Shown here piece after piece: positions 26,385-35,744 of a stretch of 54,133 nt of DNA; within the stretch, counting starts at the first letter, position 1, and every line of letters starts with the position of its first letter. The notes beneath the pieces were generated by a model that worked only from the letters and a program-made list of their open reading frames with translations, ran no database searches and had not been told where the DNA came from. The position numbers and the translations under genes are program-made. Origin of the DNA: Desulfopila aestuarii DSM 18488 (GTDB lineage: Bacteria > Desulfobacterota > Desulfobulbia > Desulfobulbales > Desulfocapsaceae); assembly GCA_945863875.1 (NCBI GenBank), contig CAMBBS010000030.1:1-54133 (forward strand). Reading direction: 5' to 3'.

Positions 26385-28541
26385 ATGACCATTACTAAAA
26401 AAATTCTTCTGGCCACTTTGCCGTTTTTTCTTCTTTTCGGCGGAGTTCTGCTCTTTCTCAGTATCAGCAGTATTGAAAAACAGGGGGAACAGAGCCTGGA
26501 CATTATTCATTCGACAATGCTCAACGATAAAAAAGAAAAGCTGACGGATCTTGTCCGCAATACCTTTGAAATCCTTTCGTCCCAATACCAGACCGCCCAT
26601 GATACAGAAAAGATTGCCAAGGCCTATGAAAATGAACTGCAAGCAGTCGTTAACCTGGCCTTTTCTGCTCTCCAGGCCATCTATGACGAAGAAGGCCCTT
26701 CCATCGAAGACAAAAAGGCCCAGGCGCTGAAGGTAATCAAAAGCATGCGCTATGCCGGAGATAATTATCTCTGGATAAACGACATGCAGCCGACGATGGT
26801 CATGCATCCGATGAAACCTGACCTCGATGGAAAAAATCTTACCGACTTCAAGGATCCAAAAGGGAAAAACCTCTTTGTCGAAATGGTCAAGGTCTGTCAA
26901 AGTGACGGCCAGGGCTTTGTTGATTATATGTGGCCTAAACCCGGCGAAGAACTGCCCGTTGCCAAACTTTCTTTCGTGCGATTGTTCAAACCCTGGGGCT
27001 GGGTCATCGGCAGCGGCGTGTATCTCGAAACCGCTGAGAAACGGTTCATGGATGAGGCGAAGACACAGATCAGCAAACTCCGCTTCGGTCCCGATGGCAA
27101 AGACTACTTTTTTATTATCGATACCAATGTCAACATGGTCATGCACCCTATCAATCCGGCGTTGGACGGAACGTCCGTAAAGGATTTTCGCGATCCGAAA
27201 GGAAAAGCCCTTTTTGTCGAAATGGTGAAAATCTGTCGGGAAAACAACCAGGGTTTTATCGATTATCTATGGCCGAAGCCCGGCGAGGCTGAGACTGCAG
27301 CCAAACTGTCCTATGTACAGCCGTTCAACGAATGGGGCTGGATTGTCGGCACCGGTATCTATATCGACGATATTGACAAGGCGATGGCCGAACAGGAAAC
27401 GGGCATCCATACCGTTCTCAACCAGCAGAAGATATTCATAGCTCTGACCGTGACGATAATGATCCTTATCGTCGGCACGCTGATGGCCTTTTTGGCCAGC
27501 CGTATCGCCAGGCCAATCCGTCAAGCCGATGCGTTTTTCCTGGATATCTCGGAGGGTGAAGGCGATCTCACCGGTCGCCTGCAGGTGAAAAGCAATGACG
27601 AGCTGGGCGATATGGCCCGATCGTTCAACAACTTTGCCGATAAACTCCAGGGGATGATTGGCTACATTGCCGACGAGTCCATGGCAATCAATAACTCCTC
27701 CCGGGCCTTAAGCACCATAAGCTCGGGTCTGTCTTCAGTTGCCGAGGACACCTTGAATCAATCGACGACGGCGGCTTCCGCTGTTGAAGAGATGTCGGCA
27801 AATATGCATCTTGTCGCCACCTCGATGGAAAACGCCGCAGCCAACGTGAACGCGGTTGCCTCGGCCATCGAGGAAATGACCTCGACCATCAATGAGATAG
27901 CCGAAACATCGGAAAAAGCACGGACGGTCACCGATAATGCCGTGGCCCAATCCGCCAATGCCTCGGTGCGTGTTGACGAACTCGGCACGGCCGCGAGGGA
28001 AATCACCAAGGTACTGGAAACAATATCGGAAATTTCCCAGCAGGTCGATCTCCTCGCCCTCAATGCAACCATCGAGGCCGCCCGAGCAGGCGATGCCGGG
28101 AAAGGTTTTGCCGTCGTCGCCAGCGAAATTAAGGATCTCGCCAAACAGACCGCCCAGGCGACCGATCAGATAAAAGAACGTATCGAGTCCATTCAAAAGA
28201 CCACCAAAGCAACCGTTGCGGTCATTGCCGATATCGGCAAAGTGGTAGGAGAAAACAGTGAAATTGTCAATACCATCGCCACCGCCGTAGAAGAACAGTC
28301 GGTGACGGCCAGGGAGATTTCGCAAAATGTTGCCCAGATCTCCATGGCCATTCAGGAGGTCAACAACAATATCACGGAAAGCGCCAATGTCTCGCAAATT
28401 GTCGCGCAGCAGATTGCCGGGATCAGTAATTCGAGCAAGGATATGCACGACAACGCCCGGCAGGTCGATGCAAACTCCAGTTCCCTCGATTCCCTGGCAC
28501 AATCCCTTGATAAACTGGTATCGAGTTACAGGTTTAAATAG
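26385..28541 (+). CDS. methyl-accepting chemotaxis protein with duplicated Cache sensor
   Basis: A 718-residue chemoreceptor. One membrane segment lies at residues 7-29. The periplasmic part holds two similar Cache (sCache_2-type) modules of about 120 residues each. Both contain a hydrophobic strand, VMHP, DLDG or ALDG, a DPKGK stretch, a VDYMWPKPGE or IDYLWPKPGE turn and a final WGW[VI][IV]G segment. A second membrane segment near 345-370, a HAMP domain and the signalling coiled coil follow, with [19 protein letters not shown] at the tip. WPKPG-type Cache modules often bind small carboxylates or gases, but the ligand here is unknown. GAGGTAATTGT precedes the start. Confidence 0.88.
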   Translation: MTITKKILLATLPFFLLFGGVLLFLSISSIEKQGEQSLDIIHSTMLNDKKEKLTDLVRNTFEILSSQYQTAHDTEKIAKAYENELQAVVNLAFSALQAIYDEEGPSIEDKKAQALKVIKSMRYAGDNYLWINDMQPTMVMHPMKPDLDGKNLTDFKDPKGKNLFVEMVKVCQSDGQGFVDYMWPKPGEELPVAKLSFVRLFKPWGWVIGSGVYLETAEKRFMDEAKTQISKLRFGPDGKDYFFIIDTNVNMVMHPINPALDGTSVKDFRDPKGKALFVEMVKICRENNQGFIDYLWPKPGEAETAAKLSYVQPFNEWGWIVGTGIYIDDIDKAMAEQETGIHTVLNQQKIFIALTVTIMILIVGTLMAFLASRIARPIRQADAFFLDISEGEGDLTGRLQVKSNDELGDMARSFNNFADKLQGMIGYIADESMAINNSSRALSTISSGLSSVAEDTLNQSTTAASAVEEMSANMHLVATSMENAAANVNAVASAIEEMTSTINEIAETSEKARTVTDNAVAQSANASVRVDELGTAAREITKVLETISEISQQVDLLALNATIEAARAGDAGKGFAVVASEIKDLAKQTAQATDQIKERIESIQKTTKATVAVIADIGKVVGENSEIVNTIATAVEEQSVTAREISQNVAQISMAIQEVNNNITESANVSQIVAQQIAGISNSSKDMHDNARQVDANSSSLDSLAQSLDKLVSSYRFK

Positions 28542-28554
28542 CAACCGCCAAGCT

Positions 28555-28593
28555 CGTTGGGAATCGACTTGTTTAAAAAGTTGATTCCCAACG
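28555..28593 (+). terminator. stem-loop after the double-Cache chemoreceptor gene
   Basis: CGTTGGGAATC (28555-28565) pairs perfectly with GATTCCCAACG (28583-28593). The loop can form a further ACTT/AAGT pairing. No T run follows, so it may be a processing or stabilising structure rather than a true rho-independent terminator. Confidence 0.45.
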
Positions 28594-28788
28594 GGACGGC
28601 AAGCAGAACCTGCCTGGAAATTTTCAAGTGAACTCCACAGTGACCTCAAAAGATAAACCTATAGTTTCACCCCGCAGCATAGGAATTACCTGTTTGACAT
28701 AACTCTCCCCTCTCTCTATTGTCAGGCCAATACGTTCAAGCTTTAATGAGAACGGCAATGAGAAACCATTAAAAACACTGCATACCCC

Positions 28789-29634
28789 ATGAACTCGTAT
28801 CCCCCGACAACCAAGCCCGGCAATTTGCATCCTGTCACACTCGCAGTTTCTGCCAAATGGCATGTCTTTCCTGAGAAATTCGATTGGCTTATACAAAAAG
28901 GATTTTCACTCGAGTACACTCCTGATCCAAACAATCTGACCAATTCATCCAACCACCTGACACCCTATCTTAATGAAGGCGCCCGAGTACGGCATCACGG
29001 CTACTTCCCCGGTTACGAAATTGGCGACAAACGGCCTGATCGGGCAAGACAAGCAATGCAGCTTCATTACCAGGCCCTTGAAGCAATAAAGGGCCTGGGT
29101 GAACAGAATATTACTGTGCATGTGGGGCTGACAGCCGATATTAAACTGGACCATGATTTGGTTATACAAAATCTTCGCAGCATCGTCAGGTATGGTCAGA
29201 AGCATGGCATAACAGTCAGTCTGGAAAACCTACGATTTGGGCCAACAAGTAATCCTGAAATCGTTCTCAAATGGACACAGCTCACTGGTGCTAAAATCAC
29301 CATGGACATTGGTCATGCCGTATCATCTGAACGTGTAGCAAAGAAAGAGCTGAGCGTTCCCCAAATCATCAACATGTTTTGTCATGATCTTGTCGAGGTG
29401 CATTTTTATGAGTCAGAGACCGACAGGCACCATGCACCGCAGGACATGACAATACTTGGACCTGTTGTTGATAAACTACTCACTACACATTGCAGTTGGT
29501 GGACCATCGAGCTCGACACGTATGAAGACATACTCCGCACACGTGATCTGTTATTGAACCACTTACTTTTGACGAACACAAAACCGGCGACACGTGCCAA
29601 TATACCGAATGCAACTTCAAGCGCCATCTCTTGA
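28789..29634 (+). CDS. sugar phosphate isomerase/epimerase-like TIM-barrel protein
   Basis: A 281-residue protein of the AP-endonuclease-2/xylose-isomerase-like TIM-barrel family. Characteristic strands are ITVHVGLTADI, GITVSLENLRFGP (metal-binding Glu), ITMDIGHAVSS (Asp and His) and VEVHFYESE, near the barrel's C-terminal mouth. Such enzymes isomerise or epimerise small sugars or hydrolyse related compounds with a divalent metal. The substrate is unknown. Base composition from here to 33.55 kb is visibly more AT-rich than the flanks. The gene lies 109 nt upstream of an ABC importer. No clear Shine-Dalgarno sequence precedes the ATG. Confidence 0.7.
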   Translation: MNSYPPTTKPGNLHPVTLAVSAKWHVFPEKFDWLIQKGFSLEYTPDPNNLTNSSNHLTPYLNEGARVRHHGYFPGYEIGDKRPDRARQAMQLHYQALEAIKGLGEQNITVHVGLTADIKLDHDLVIQNLRSIVRYGQKHGITVSLENLRFGPTSNPEIVLKWTQLTGAKITMDIGHAVSSERVAKKELSVPQIINMFCHDLVEVHFYESETDRHHAPQDMTILGPVVDKLLTTHCSWWTIELDTYEDILRTRDLLLNHLLLTNTKPATRANIPNATSSAIS

Positions 29635-29743
29635 TGGCCCGAAGTTACTTTGACTCATTCTCAATCAACTATGCGAAGACCAATAAAAATTGGCATTGGT
29701 AAACCCATAAAGCAAATAACAAATACATCAAGGAGAAAGGAAA

Positions 29744-30781
29744 ATGAAAAGAAAAATGGCCCAAACATTGATTGGCACATGTGCACTGTCGGCTTTGCTT
29801 CTTGGCAACTCAGCCCTGGCCGCGGAGTTGGAAAAAAAGGTGGTAATCTATTCAACCCACGGCGAAGCCATGCTCGAATTGGTTGCAGACGAGTTCAAGA
29901 AAGAAACCGGTGTGCAAGTCGATTTCATCAACCTCAAGGGCGAACTTGCCGACAGGATTCGAGCCGAGAAAGCCAATCCTCAGTCTGATATTATGTATGG
30001 AGCACCTTCTTCGGTTTTTATCGAATTAAAGGGGGAAAACCTGTTCGAGACCTCTTCTCCATCATGGGCAAAAGAGATCGACCCGATCTTCAAAGATGCG
30101 GACGGATACTGGTACGGAACGATCCAGACGCCGGTTGTGATGTTTTACAACTCAGAAGTACTTGCCAAAGAAAATACTCCCACGGATTGGCGCGATCTGG
30201 CCCAACCGCAGTACAAGGGTCAACTTGTGTTCAGAAACGGATTGTCCTCGTCAGCTCGTGCGACCTATACATCCTTACTCCAGCAATATGAAAATGAAAA
30301 TGATTTAACGAACGGCTGGGCCTTCTTGAAAGAGGTAGACGCCAACACCAAGCAATATTTCAGCAGTGGATCCTTGTTATTTCAAGCAATCGGCAGGAAG
30401 GAAGCAGCCATAGGCTTTGCGGTTCTCAGTGAGGTAATTGACAATAAAATGAAGAATAAAATGCCACTGGAAATAATTAATGCAAAGAGTGGCTCTCCGA
30501 TAATTACAGACGGTATCGCCCTTATAAAAGGTGCCAAGAATCCGAATGCCGCAATTGCTTTTCTGGATTTCGCCGGCAGTGAAAAAATTCAATCGTTGCT
30601 TGCCAATACATTCAATCGTATGCCAACCCATCCAGCAGCTCTCTTAACCTCGCCAAAATGGATGGCAGACACAAATTTAAAGGCAATGAACGTTGATTGG
30701 GGTGCCCTGGCTGCCAAACAATCCGCATGGATGCAAAGGTGGGATACTGAAATTAAGGATTCCGGCAAAGATAAGAAGTAA
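29744..30781 (+). CDS. ABC importer periplasmic binding protein (Fe3+/2-aminoethylphosphonate type)
   Basis: A 345-residue solute-binding protein with a signal peptide of about 26 residues (ending NSALA). The mature part starts with KVVIYSTHGEAMLELVADEF and continues with ETGVQVDF, DIMYGAPSSVF and GYWYGTIQTPVVMFYN. This is the FbpA/AfuA/PhnS-like class (SBP_bac_6). The paired tyrosines used by true iron-binding FbpA are not obvious, so the ligand may be a phosphonate, phosphate ester or other anion. GGAGAAAGGAAA precedes the ATG. The ATPase gene follows after 33 nt. Confidence 0.8.
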   Translation: MKRKMAQTLIGTCALSALLLGNSALAAELEKKVVIYSTHGEAMLELVADEFKKETGVQVDFINLKGELADRIRAEKANPQSDIMYGAPSSVFIELKGENLFETSSPSWAKEIDPIFKDADGYWYGTIQTPVVMFYNSEVLAKENTPTDWRDLAQPQYKGQLVFRNGLSSSARATYTSLLQQYENENDLTNGWAFLKEVDANTKQYFSSGSLLFQAIGRKEAAIGFAVLSEVIDNKMKNKMPLEIINAKSGSPIITDGIALIKGAKNPNAAIAFLDFAGSEKIQSLLANTFNRMPTHPAALLTSPKWMADTNLKAMNVDWGALAAKQSAWMQRWDTEIKDSGKDKK

Positions 30782-30814
30782 GGCAATGGTAAATACTGCC
30801 GGCAAGGAAAGGTA

Positions 30815-31858
30815 ATGGAAGCGGTTGTTTTAAGGAATATTGAGAAGTTGTATGGCGGAATCACTGCCTGCACAGACATCAACCTCTTTATAAATGAAGG
30901 CGAATTTTTTACATTTTTAGGGCCTTCAGGCTGTGGCAAAACGACAATACTGCGCCTTATTGCCGGATTCATCCAACCAGGGAAAGGGACAATTCATCTG
31001 GGCGGAAGGAACATAACCCATCTGGAAGCCGAAAAACGCCAGGTAGGCATGGTCTTTCAAAATTATGCCTTATTCCCCTTTATGACGGTTGCTGAAAATA
31101 TTGAATATGGTCTCAAGATCCAGAAGAGGGACAAAAAAGAACGAGCTGAGAGAGTTGAAAAATTTACCGAAATGGTTGGCCTCACCGGCTTTGAACAACG
31201 TAATATTGCAGAACTCTCCGGCGGCGAACAGCAACGGGTGGCGTTGGCGCGATCGCTTGCTACAGAACCTAAAGTACTACTCCTTGATGAACCTTTATCC
31301 AATCTCGACGCCAGACTTCGTGAAAAAATGAGAGCCGAGATCAAATCCCTGCAAAAAAAGCTGGGTGTCACGACTATCTTCGTAACCCATGACCAGACGG
31401 AGGCCCTGATACTATCAGACAGGGTTGCGGTATTTGAAAAAGGCAGGTGTATCCAGATCGGAACTCCTCAAGAAATATATTTACATCCTGCCAACTCTTT
31501 TGTTGCCGGATTCATTGGTGACACCAATCTGTTTTCTGCCGAGATCAAAAACGGCAAGGCCTCGATTTCTGAAAAGCTGTCCATCGACCTCGACACCGAT
31601 GAAGCTGGAAGATTTGTCTCGATACGGCCTCAGGATGTTTTTTTCACAAAAGCACAAGATGGTCGCACAAATGTATTCCCAGGCAAAGTCGAAACCATTC
31701 AGTTTGACGGCATATCAGTAGGATACAACATCAGAGTGGAGAGCATAATTTTTCGATTAACACTCCTCAACACTTGCGCATTCCGTCACAGCATCACTGC
31801 CGGCGCAGATGTACATATCTCATTCGATACGAAGAGCATCAAAATATTAGACTGTTAA
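30815..31858 (+). CDS. ABC importer ATP-binding subunit (FbpC/PotA-like)
   Basis: A 347-residue ATPase with Walker A GPSGCGKTT (about 35-43), signature LSGGEQQRVALARSLA, Walker B LLLDEPLSNLD, H-loop VTHDQTEAL and a C-terminal TOBE-like region of about 110 residues. All catalytic motifs are intact. It energises the importer formed with the preceding binding protein and the following double permease. AAGGAAAGGTA precedes the start. Confidence 0.86.
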   Translation: MEAVVLRNIEKLYGGITACTDINLFINEGEFFTFLGPSGCGKTTILRLIAGFIQPGKGTIHLGGRNITHLEAEKRQVGMVFQNYALFPFMTVAENIEYGLKIQKRDKKERAERVEKFTEMVGLTGFEQRNIAELSGGEQQRVALARSLATEPKVLLLDEPLSNLDARLREKMRAEIKSLQKKLGVTTIFVTHDQTEALILSDRVAVFEKGRCIQIGTPQEIYLHPANSFVAGFIGDTNLFSAEIKNGKASISEKLSIDLDTDEAGRFVSIRPQDVFFTKAQDGRTNVFPGKVETIQFDGISVGYNIRVESIIFRLTLLNTCAFRHSITAGADVHISFDTKSIKILDC

Positions 31859-31874
31859 GCCGGGCTCTATCACA

Positions 31875-33554
31875 ATGGAAATGCTGACTAACCCCAAGAA
31901 ATTCGCCGGAGTCCTTGGAGTTATTCTTTTACTCTGGTTCCTGGTCGGTGCTATTCTTTTCCCCGCATTCAAGACTGCTGAGGTAAGCCTGACTGACCAT
32001 GGTGAAATTTCTCTCATCCATTACAGGACGTTTTTAACCAATCAAGCAAACATTATTCCCCTGGCTAACTCAATCATTTTGGGACTTTTAACCGTCGCAA
32101 TTTGCGGTATCATTGGTACAGCACTCGCCTTTTTCGTTCACTATTTTGCATTTCCAGCTAAGAGAATTGTCGACAAATTGTTGCTGATGCCATTGATATT
32201 GCCAGGTATTGTTGTTGTCTTTGCCTTTGTGCAACTCTATGGGGAGAGCGGCCTGATTACTGAATCCATTGAATGGCTCTTTAAGCTGGAAAACGAGCCA
32301 TACACTTTCTCCGGCTTGCAAGGAATACTTTTCGTCCATGCCTATACCCAATATGTTTATTTTTACATCAGTGTCTCAATCGCCATCAGACATATCGATT
32401 ATTCGGTTCTCGAAAGCGCCCGCAATCTTGGAGCTTCAAAAACACAGATCTTTACCTCCGTCATTCTGCCCTTCATTAGCCCCGCCTTGATTTCTTCGGC
32501 ACTGATCACCTTTATATCCGGAATTGGTTCTTTTACCGCGCCCAGTATTATTGGTGGTGGTTACAGGGTTCTAACCACGCAGATACTTTTTTCTAAGGCT
32601 AATAACTATATGGAGGTTGCGGCAACACAGGTGATTATTCTGACATGCATCTCCTTATTTCTTTTCAGTATTTTCAGGCTCTATGAGAAGAAGGCAGTAT
32701 TTACCTCTTCAGTGAAGGGGGTTGCGCTGCAAGCTGTAACCATCAAAAGTCCCCTAGTCCGCTTTCTCATGCTGTCTACTGCCGGTATTACCATAATCAC
32801 TATACTGTTACCGGTTTTCGCCATACTCCTCCTGTCTTTTGTGAAATCAGAAACGTTGATGGTAAATGTCTTTCCCCAAGAATTTACAAACGAGAACTAT
32901 CTCGATATATTTACCAGGTCGAGAAAGTTTGCTCCTTTTCTGAATAGCATAATCATGGCATTTATTGCCTCTCTGCTGGGTCTGTTTATCGCGATACCTT
33001 CATCATATCTTCTCGTAAAAACGCAGATCAAATTCAAATGGTTTATTGAGATACTGGTTATGCTGCCTTGGGCCATGCCAGCCAGTGCAATCGCTATCAA
33101 TATTATCAACGCCTATAATACCCCAAACATTTTCTCCTGTAATTCGGCCCTAGTCGGGACATTCATTTTGCTGCCGTTAGGTTATTTTGTTCGTTCGCTA
33201 CCGCTCATAGTCAAAACCACCAGTATTTCTTTTCAGAACCTAAATGAAACTTTTATTGAAGCCTCAAAAAGCCTGGGAGCCTCTCAACTCCGAACATTCA
33301 TCAGCATTATCCTACCGATGATTTCACCAGGGCTTCTTGCCGGGTTTCTCTTGGTATTCGTGCGCAGCATGGGAGAATATACCATTTCAGTATTTCTTTA
33401 CACTCCCTCCAACAAACCGGTATCTCTCGCTGTGGTAAACGGTATCTTCGAATATGACATAGGACTGGCTATGGCCTATGGGACACTTCTGATTGTGATC
33501 ACCTCTATATTGAGTTTTATGATCAGTAAATTCACTACCGCCACATACAGATAG
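31875..33554 (+). CDS. ABC importer permease, fused two-domain type (FbpB-like)
   Basis: A 559-residue inner-membrane protein with about 12 membrane segments, made of two permease halves in one chain, as in FbpB. Each half has an EAA loop: YSVLESARNLGASKTQIFTS in the first and FIEASKSLGASQLRTFISI in the second. One chain therefore makes the whole pore. It follows the ATPase gene by 16 nt and ends the three-gene unit. Like its neighbours it is AT-richer than the rest of the window. Confidence 0.86.
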   Translation: MEMLTNPKKFAGVLGVILLLWFLVGAILFPAFKTAEVSLTDHGEISLIHYRTFLTNQANIIPLANSIILGLLTVAICGIIGTALAFFVHYFAFPAKRIVDKLLLMPLILPGIVVVFAFVQLYGESGLITESIEWLFKLENEPYTFSGLQGILFVHAYTQYVYFYISVSIAIRHIDYSVLESARNLGASKTQIFTSVILPFISPALISSALITFISGIGSFTAPSIIGGGYRVLTTQILFSKANNYMEVAATQVIILTCISLFLFSIFRLYEKKAVFTSSVKGVALQAVTIKSPLVRFLMLSTAGITIITILLPVFAILLLSFVKSETLMVNVFPQEFTNENYLDIFTRSRKFAPFLNSIIMAFIASLLGLFIAIPSSYLLVKTQIKFKWFIEILVMLPWAMPASAIAINIINAYNTPNIFSCNSALVGTFILLPLGYFVRSLPLIVKTTSISFQNLNETFIEASKSLGASQLRTFISIILPMISPGLLAGFLLVFVRSMGEYTISVFLYTPSNKPVSLAVVNGIFEYDIGLAMAYGTLLIVITSILSFMISKFTTATYR

Positions 33555-33906
33555 AACCTACTGATGAAAATGACAGCTGACGCATTCAAATTACTCGCAT
33601 GGCCAGGACATACTGCCCATCCCGTAGAACAGGATACCGATCAACTTTTTGCAGGGATGAAAACGGGGATATCTGGAATCCCCGGCAGGACAAGTGTGGG
33701 GGGATTTTCAAGAAATCTTAAGTTTTAACAATCTCACACATAGTCAAATCCAATTCATAGACCCCGCAGTATATATATTACCTATTTGTTTTTTAATGTT
33801 TAAAAGGGTACAGCTTTGTCGGCTTTAGAGAAACGCTATCGTTTATATTTCTCTCGACAGGTCATTTTGTCTGATTATTAAGATCCCTTTAAACCGGAGT
33901 TTGGCT
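33555..33906. other. intergenic region between the two ABC importers
   Basis: About 350 bases. A 54-codon open frame (33564-33728) is present but matches nothing I recognise and may be chance or a remnant. A symmetric AAACG(4 nt)CGTTT element lies near the right end. The rest shows nothing I can name. Confidence 0.4.
33831..33844. promoter_or_regulatory. possible LacI-family-type operator
   Basis: AAACGCTATCGTTT has symmetric AAACG/CGTTT arms, with outer GAGAAA and TTTCTC adding weak symmetry. LacI-family sugar regulators use similar spaced CG palindromes. It lies about 60 nt before the sugar-binding-protein gene. No regulator gene is next to it, so the role is inferred. Confidence 0.3.
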
Positions 33907-34905
33907 ATGATGAATACAGGAAGAAGTTTCGTGCTGCTGGCAGCGGTGCTGGTTCTGTTCGGCACGAATGTTTTTGCAGAAAATTCACTCGAGCAAAGTG
34001 GCAAAGGAATGAAGATCTGGTTCGATACAGGCGGCCCTGTGGGTGGTACCTACAACACGATCGTGCAAAACGGCGCCAGACAGGCCGCAGTGGATCTTGG
34101 CTGTGAAGTTGCCTTCATGTACTCCGACTGGAGCCCGCAAAAGATGGTCGAAAATTTCACCAAGGCGCTTTCGGCCAACCCTGACGGCATAGTCGTCATG
34201 GGCCACCCCGGGGATGATGCCTATGCTCCCTTTATCAAGGAAGCTGTTGAAAAAGGGATCATCGTCACCGCGGCGGATACCGAACTCCCTGGTCTGATGG
34301 AAAAATATCATACCTCTGGCTTTGGCTATACAGGGGTCGGCAATTACGCCCGCGGCCAAGCACTGGCATCAGAAGCGGTTAACCGTTTCGACTTGAAAAA
34401 GGGCAGCAAGGCGCTGGTCTGGGGTCTGAAAAGTCAGCCGACCCGTGGGCTCAGCTCCAAGGCCTTGATCGAAACGCTTGAAAAAGCTGGCCTGCAGGTT
34501 GACTACATGGAAATCACCCCGGAAATCGACAAAGACGCCAGCCTCGGTACCCCCATTATCACCGCTTACCTGTCGTCGAACCCGGATTGTGCTCTGGTCA
34601 TTACCGATCATGGCGCCTTGACGGCTCAGCTCGAAAATTTTTTCCGTGCGGCAGGGATTGCCCCCGATGCAATCATCGGCGCTGGATTCAGCCTCTCGCC
34701 GGCCACCGCGTCGGCCATCAAATCCGGCTATGTTGATCTAGTCGGCGATGGGCAGCCCTATCTGCAGGGCTACCTTCCCGTACTGCAGATCGTCCTGACA
34801 AAACGTTTCGGTTTTTCCGGACTGGAAATCGAGACCGGAGGCGGCTTTGTCCATGCGGCCAATGTCGATCTCATTGCCCCTCTCGCCAAGAAGGGCCTGC
34901 GATAA
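33907..34905 (+). CDS. periplasmic sugar-binding protein of a ribose-type ABC importer
   Basis: A 332-residue protein with a signal peptide (about residues 1-24, ending NVFAEN) and the Peripla_BP_4 fold: KALSANPDGIVVMGHPGDD, IIVTAADTELPG, GYTGVGNYARGQALASEA and VDLVGDGQPYLQGYLP. The ligand is probably a monosaccharide or related polyol. An in-frame TTG at 33901 exists, but CCGGAG 7 nt before ATG 33907 favours the latter. It is the first gene of the importer. Confidence 0.84.
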   Translation: MMNTGRSFVLLAAVLVLFGTNVFAENSLEQSGKGMKIWFDTGGPVGGTYNTIVQNGARQAAVDLGCEVAFMYSDWSPQKMVENFTKALSANPDGIVVMGHPGDDAYAPFIKEAVEKGIIVTAADTELPGLMEKYHTSGFGYTGVGNYARGQALASEAVNRFDLKKGSKALVWGLKSQPTRGLSSKALIETLEKAGLQVDYMEITPEIDKDASLGTPIITAYLSSNPDCALVITDHGALTAQLENFFRAAGIAPDAIIGAGFSLSPATASAIKSGYVDLVGDGQPYLQGYLPVLQIVLTKRFGFSGLEIETGGGFVHAANVDLIAPLAKKGLR

Positions 34906-34970
34906 CTTTCCTGAATATGGGTGCGGCACACTACGCTCATCGGCCGCACCCATTACCTGCGTTGACATCC

Positions 34971-35744
34971 ATGGATACCATTCTCAAGGCGACATCCCTG
35001 AACAAATCCTTTGGGCCGATACACGCCCTCTTCGACGCCAACCTGTCCATAAACAGGGGGGAGGTTGTAGCGCTTATAGGCGACAACGGTGCTGGCAAAT
35101 CGACTCTTATTAAAATCCTCTCCGGGGTATTTAGTCCAGATTCCGGTTCGCTGCAGATAAACGGTACAGCAGTAAACTTGCGGCGATATTCCGTCCGCAA
35201 AGCTCGTTCTCTTGGCGTCGAAACCGTCTACCAGGAGCGATCTCTCGGGGAAAAGCAACCACTGTGGCGCAATGTTTTTGTTGGCCGGCACTTACGAAAT
35301 CCACTTGGTTTTATCCGAGTCAAAAAAGAAAAAGAAATGACGCTGGCTATGCTGCGGAACAGTATCGGTCTCAAGGGTGTCGGCATATCAGCGGACGCGC
35401 TTGTCGGTACCTTGTCGGGAGGTGAGAGGCAGGGGCTGGCAATCAGCCGGGCCATGCACTTTAATGCCGGTCTGACCATCCTTGATGAACCGACAACGGC
35501 CCTGGCTGTGGGCGAAGTCGGCAGGGTCTTGAACTTTGTCCGTTCCATTGCCGAAAAGGGTAATTCCGCGCTCTTTATCTCTCACAACCTGCACCATGTT
35601 CATGAAGTCGCCGACCGTTTTGTCTTCGTCAACCGGGGAACCATTGTTCATCAATGCACCAGGGCTGAGATGAGCGTTGCTGCGCTGTTTGACAAACTTG
35701 AGCAACTTTCGATGGCGCCCTTAACTCCCGATGAACAAAGATAA
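34971..35744 (+). CDS. ribose-type ABC importer, single-domain ATPase
   Basis: A 257-residue ATPase similar to one half of RbsA (as in FrcA-type systems). Walker A is GDNGAGKST, the signature LSGGERQGLAISRAM, Walker B LTILDEPTTAL and the H-loop FISHNLHHVHEVAD. The open frame extends 18 codons upstream, but homology starts at ATG 34971. It overlaps the permease gene by 14 nt. A homodimer must drive transport because only one ATPase domain is present. Confidence 0.85.
   Translation: MDTILKATSLNKSFGPIHALFDANLSINRGEVVALIGDNGAGKSTLIKILSGVFSPDSGSLQINGTAVNLRRYSVRKARSLGVETVYQERSLGEKQPLWRNVFVGRHLRNPLGFIRVKKEKEMTLAMLRNSIGLKGVGISADALVGTLSGGERQGLAISRAMHFNAGLTILDEPTTALAVGEVGRVLNFVRSIAEKGNSALFISHNLHHVHEVADRFVFVNRGTIVHQCTRAEMSVAALFDKLEQLSMAPLTPDEQR

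Noticed and set aside
27735-28649. 304-codon minus-strand frame opposite the chemoreceptor
   Set aside because: Mirror of the regular coiled-coil repeats in the signalling domain; no own motifs.
33564-33728. 54-codon frame in the gap between the two ABC importers
   Set aside because: No similarity I can recognise and no strong ribosome site, so I mention it only within the gap entry.
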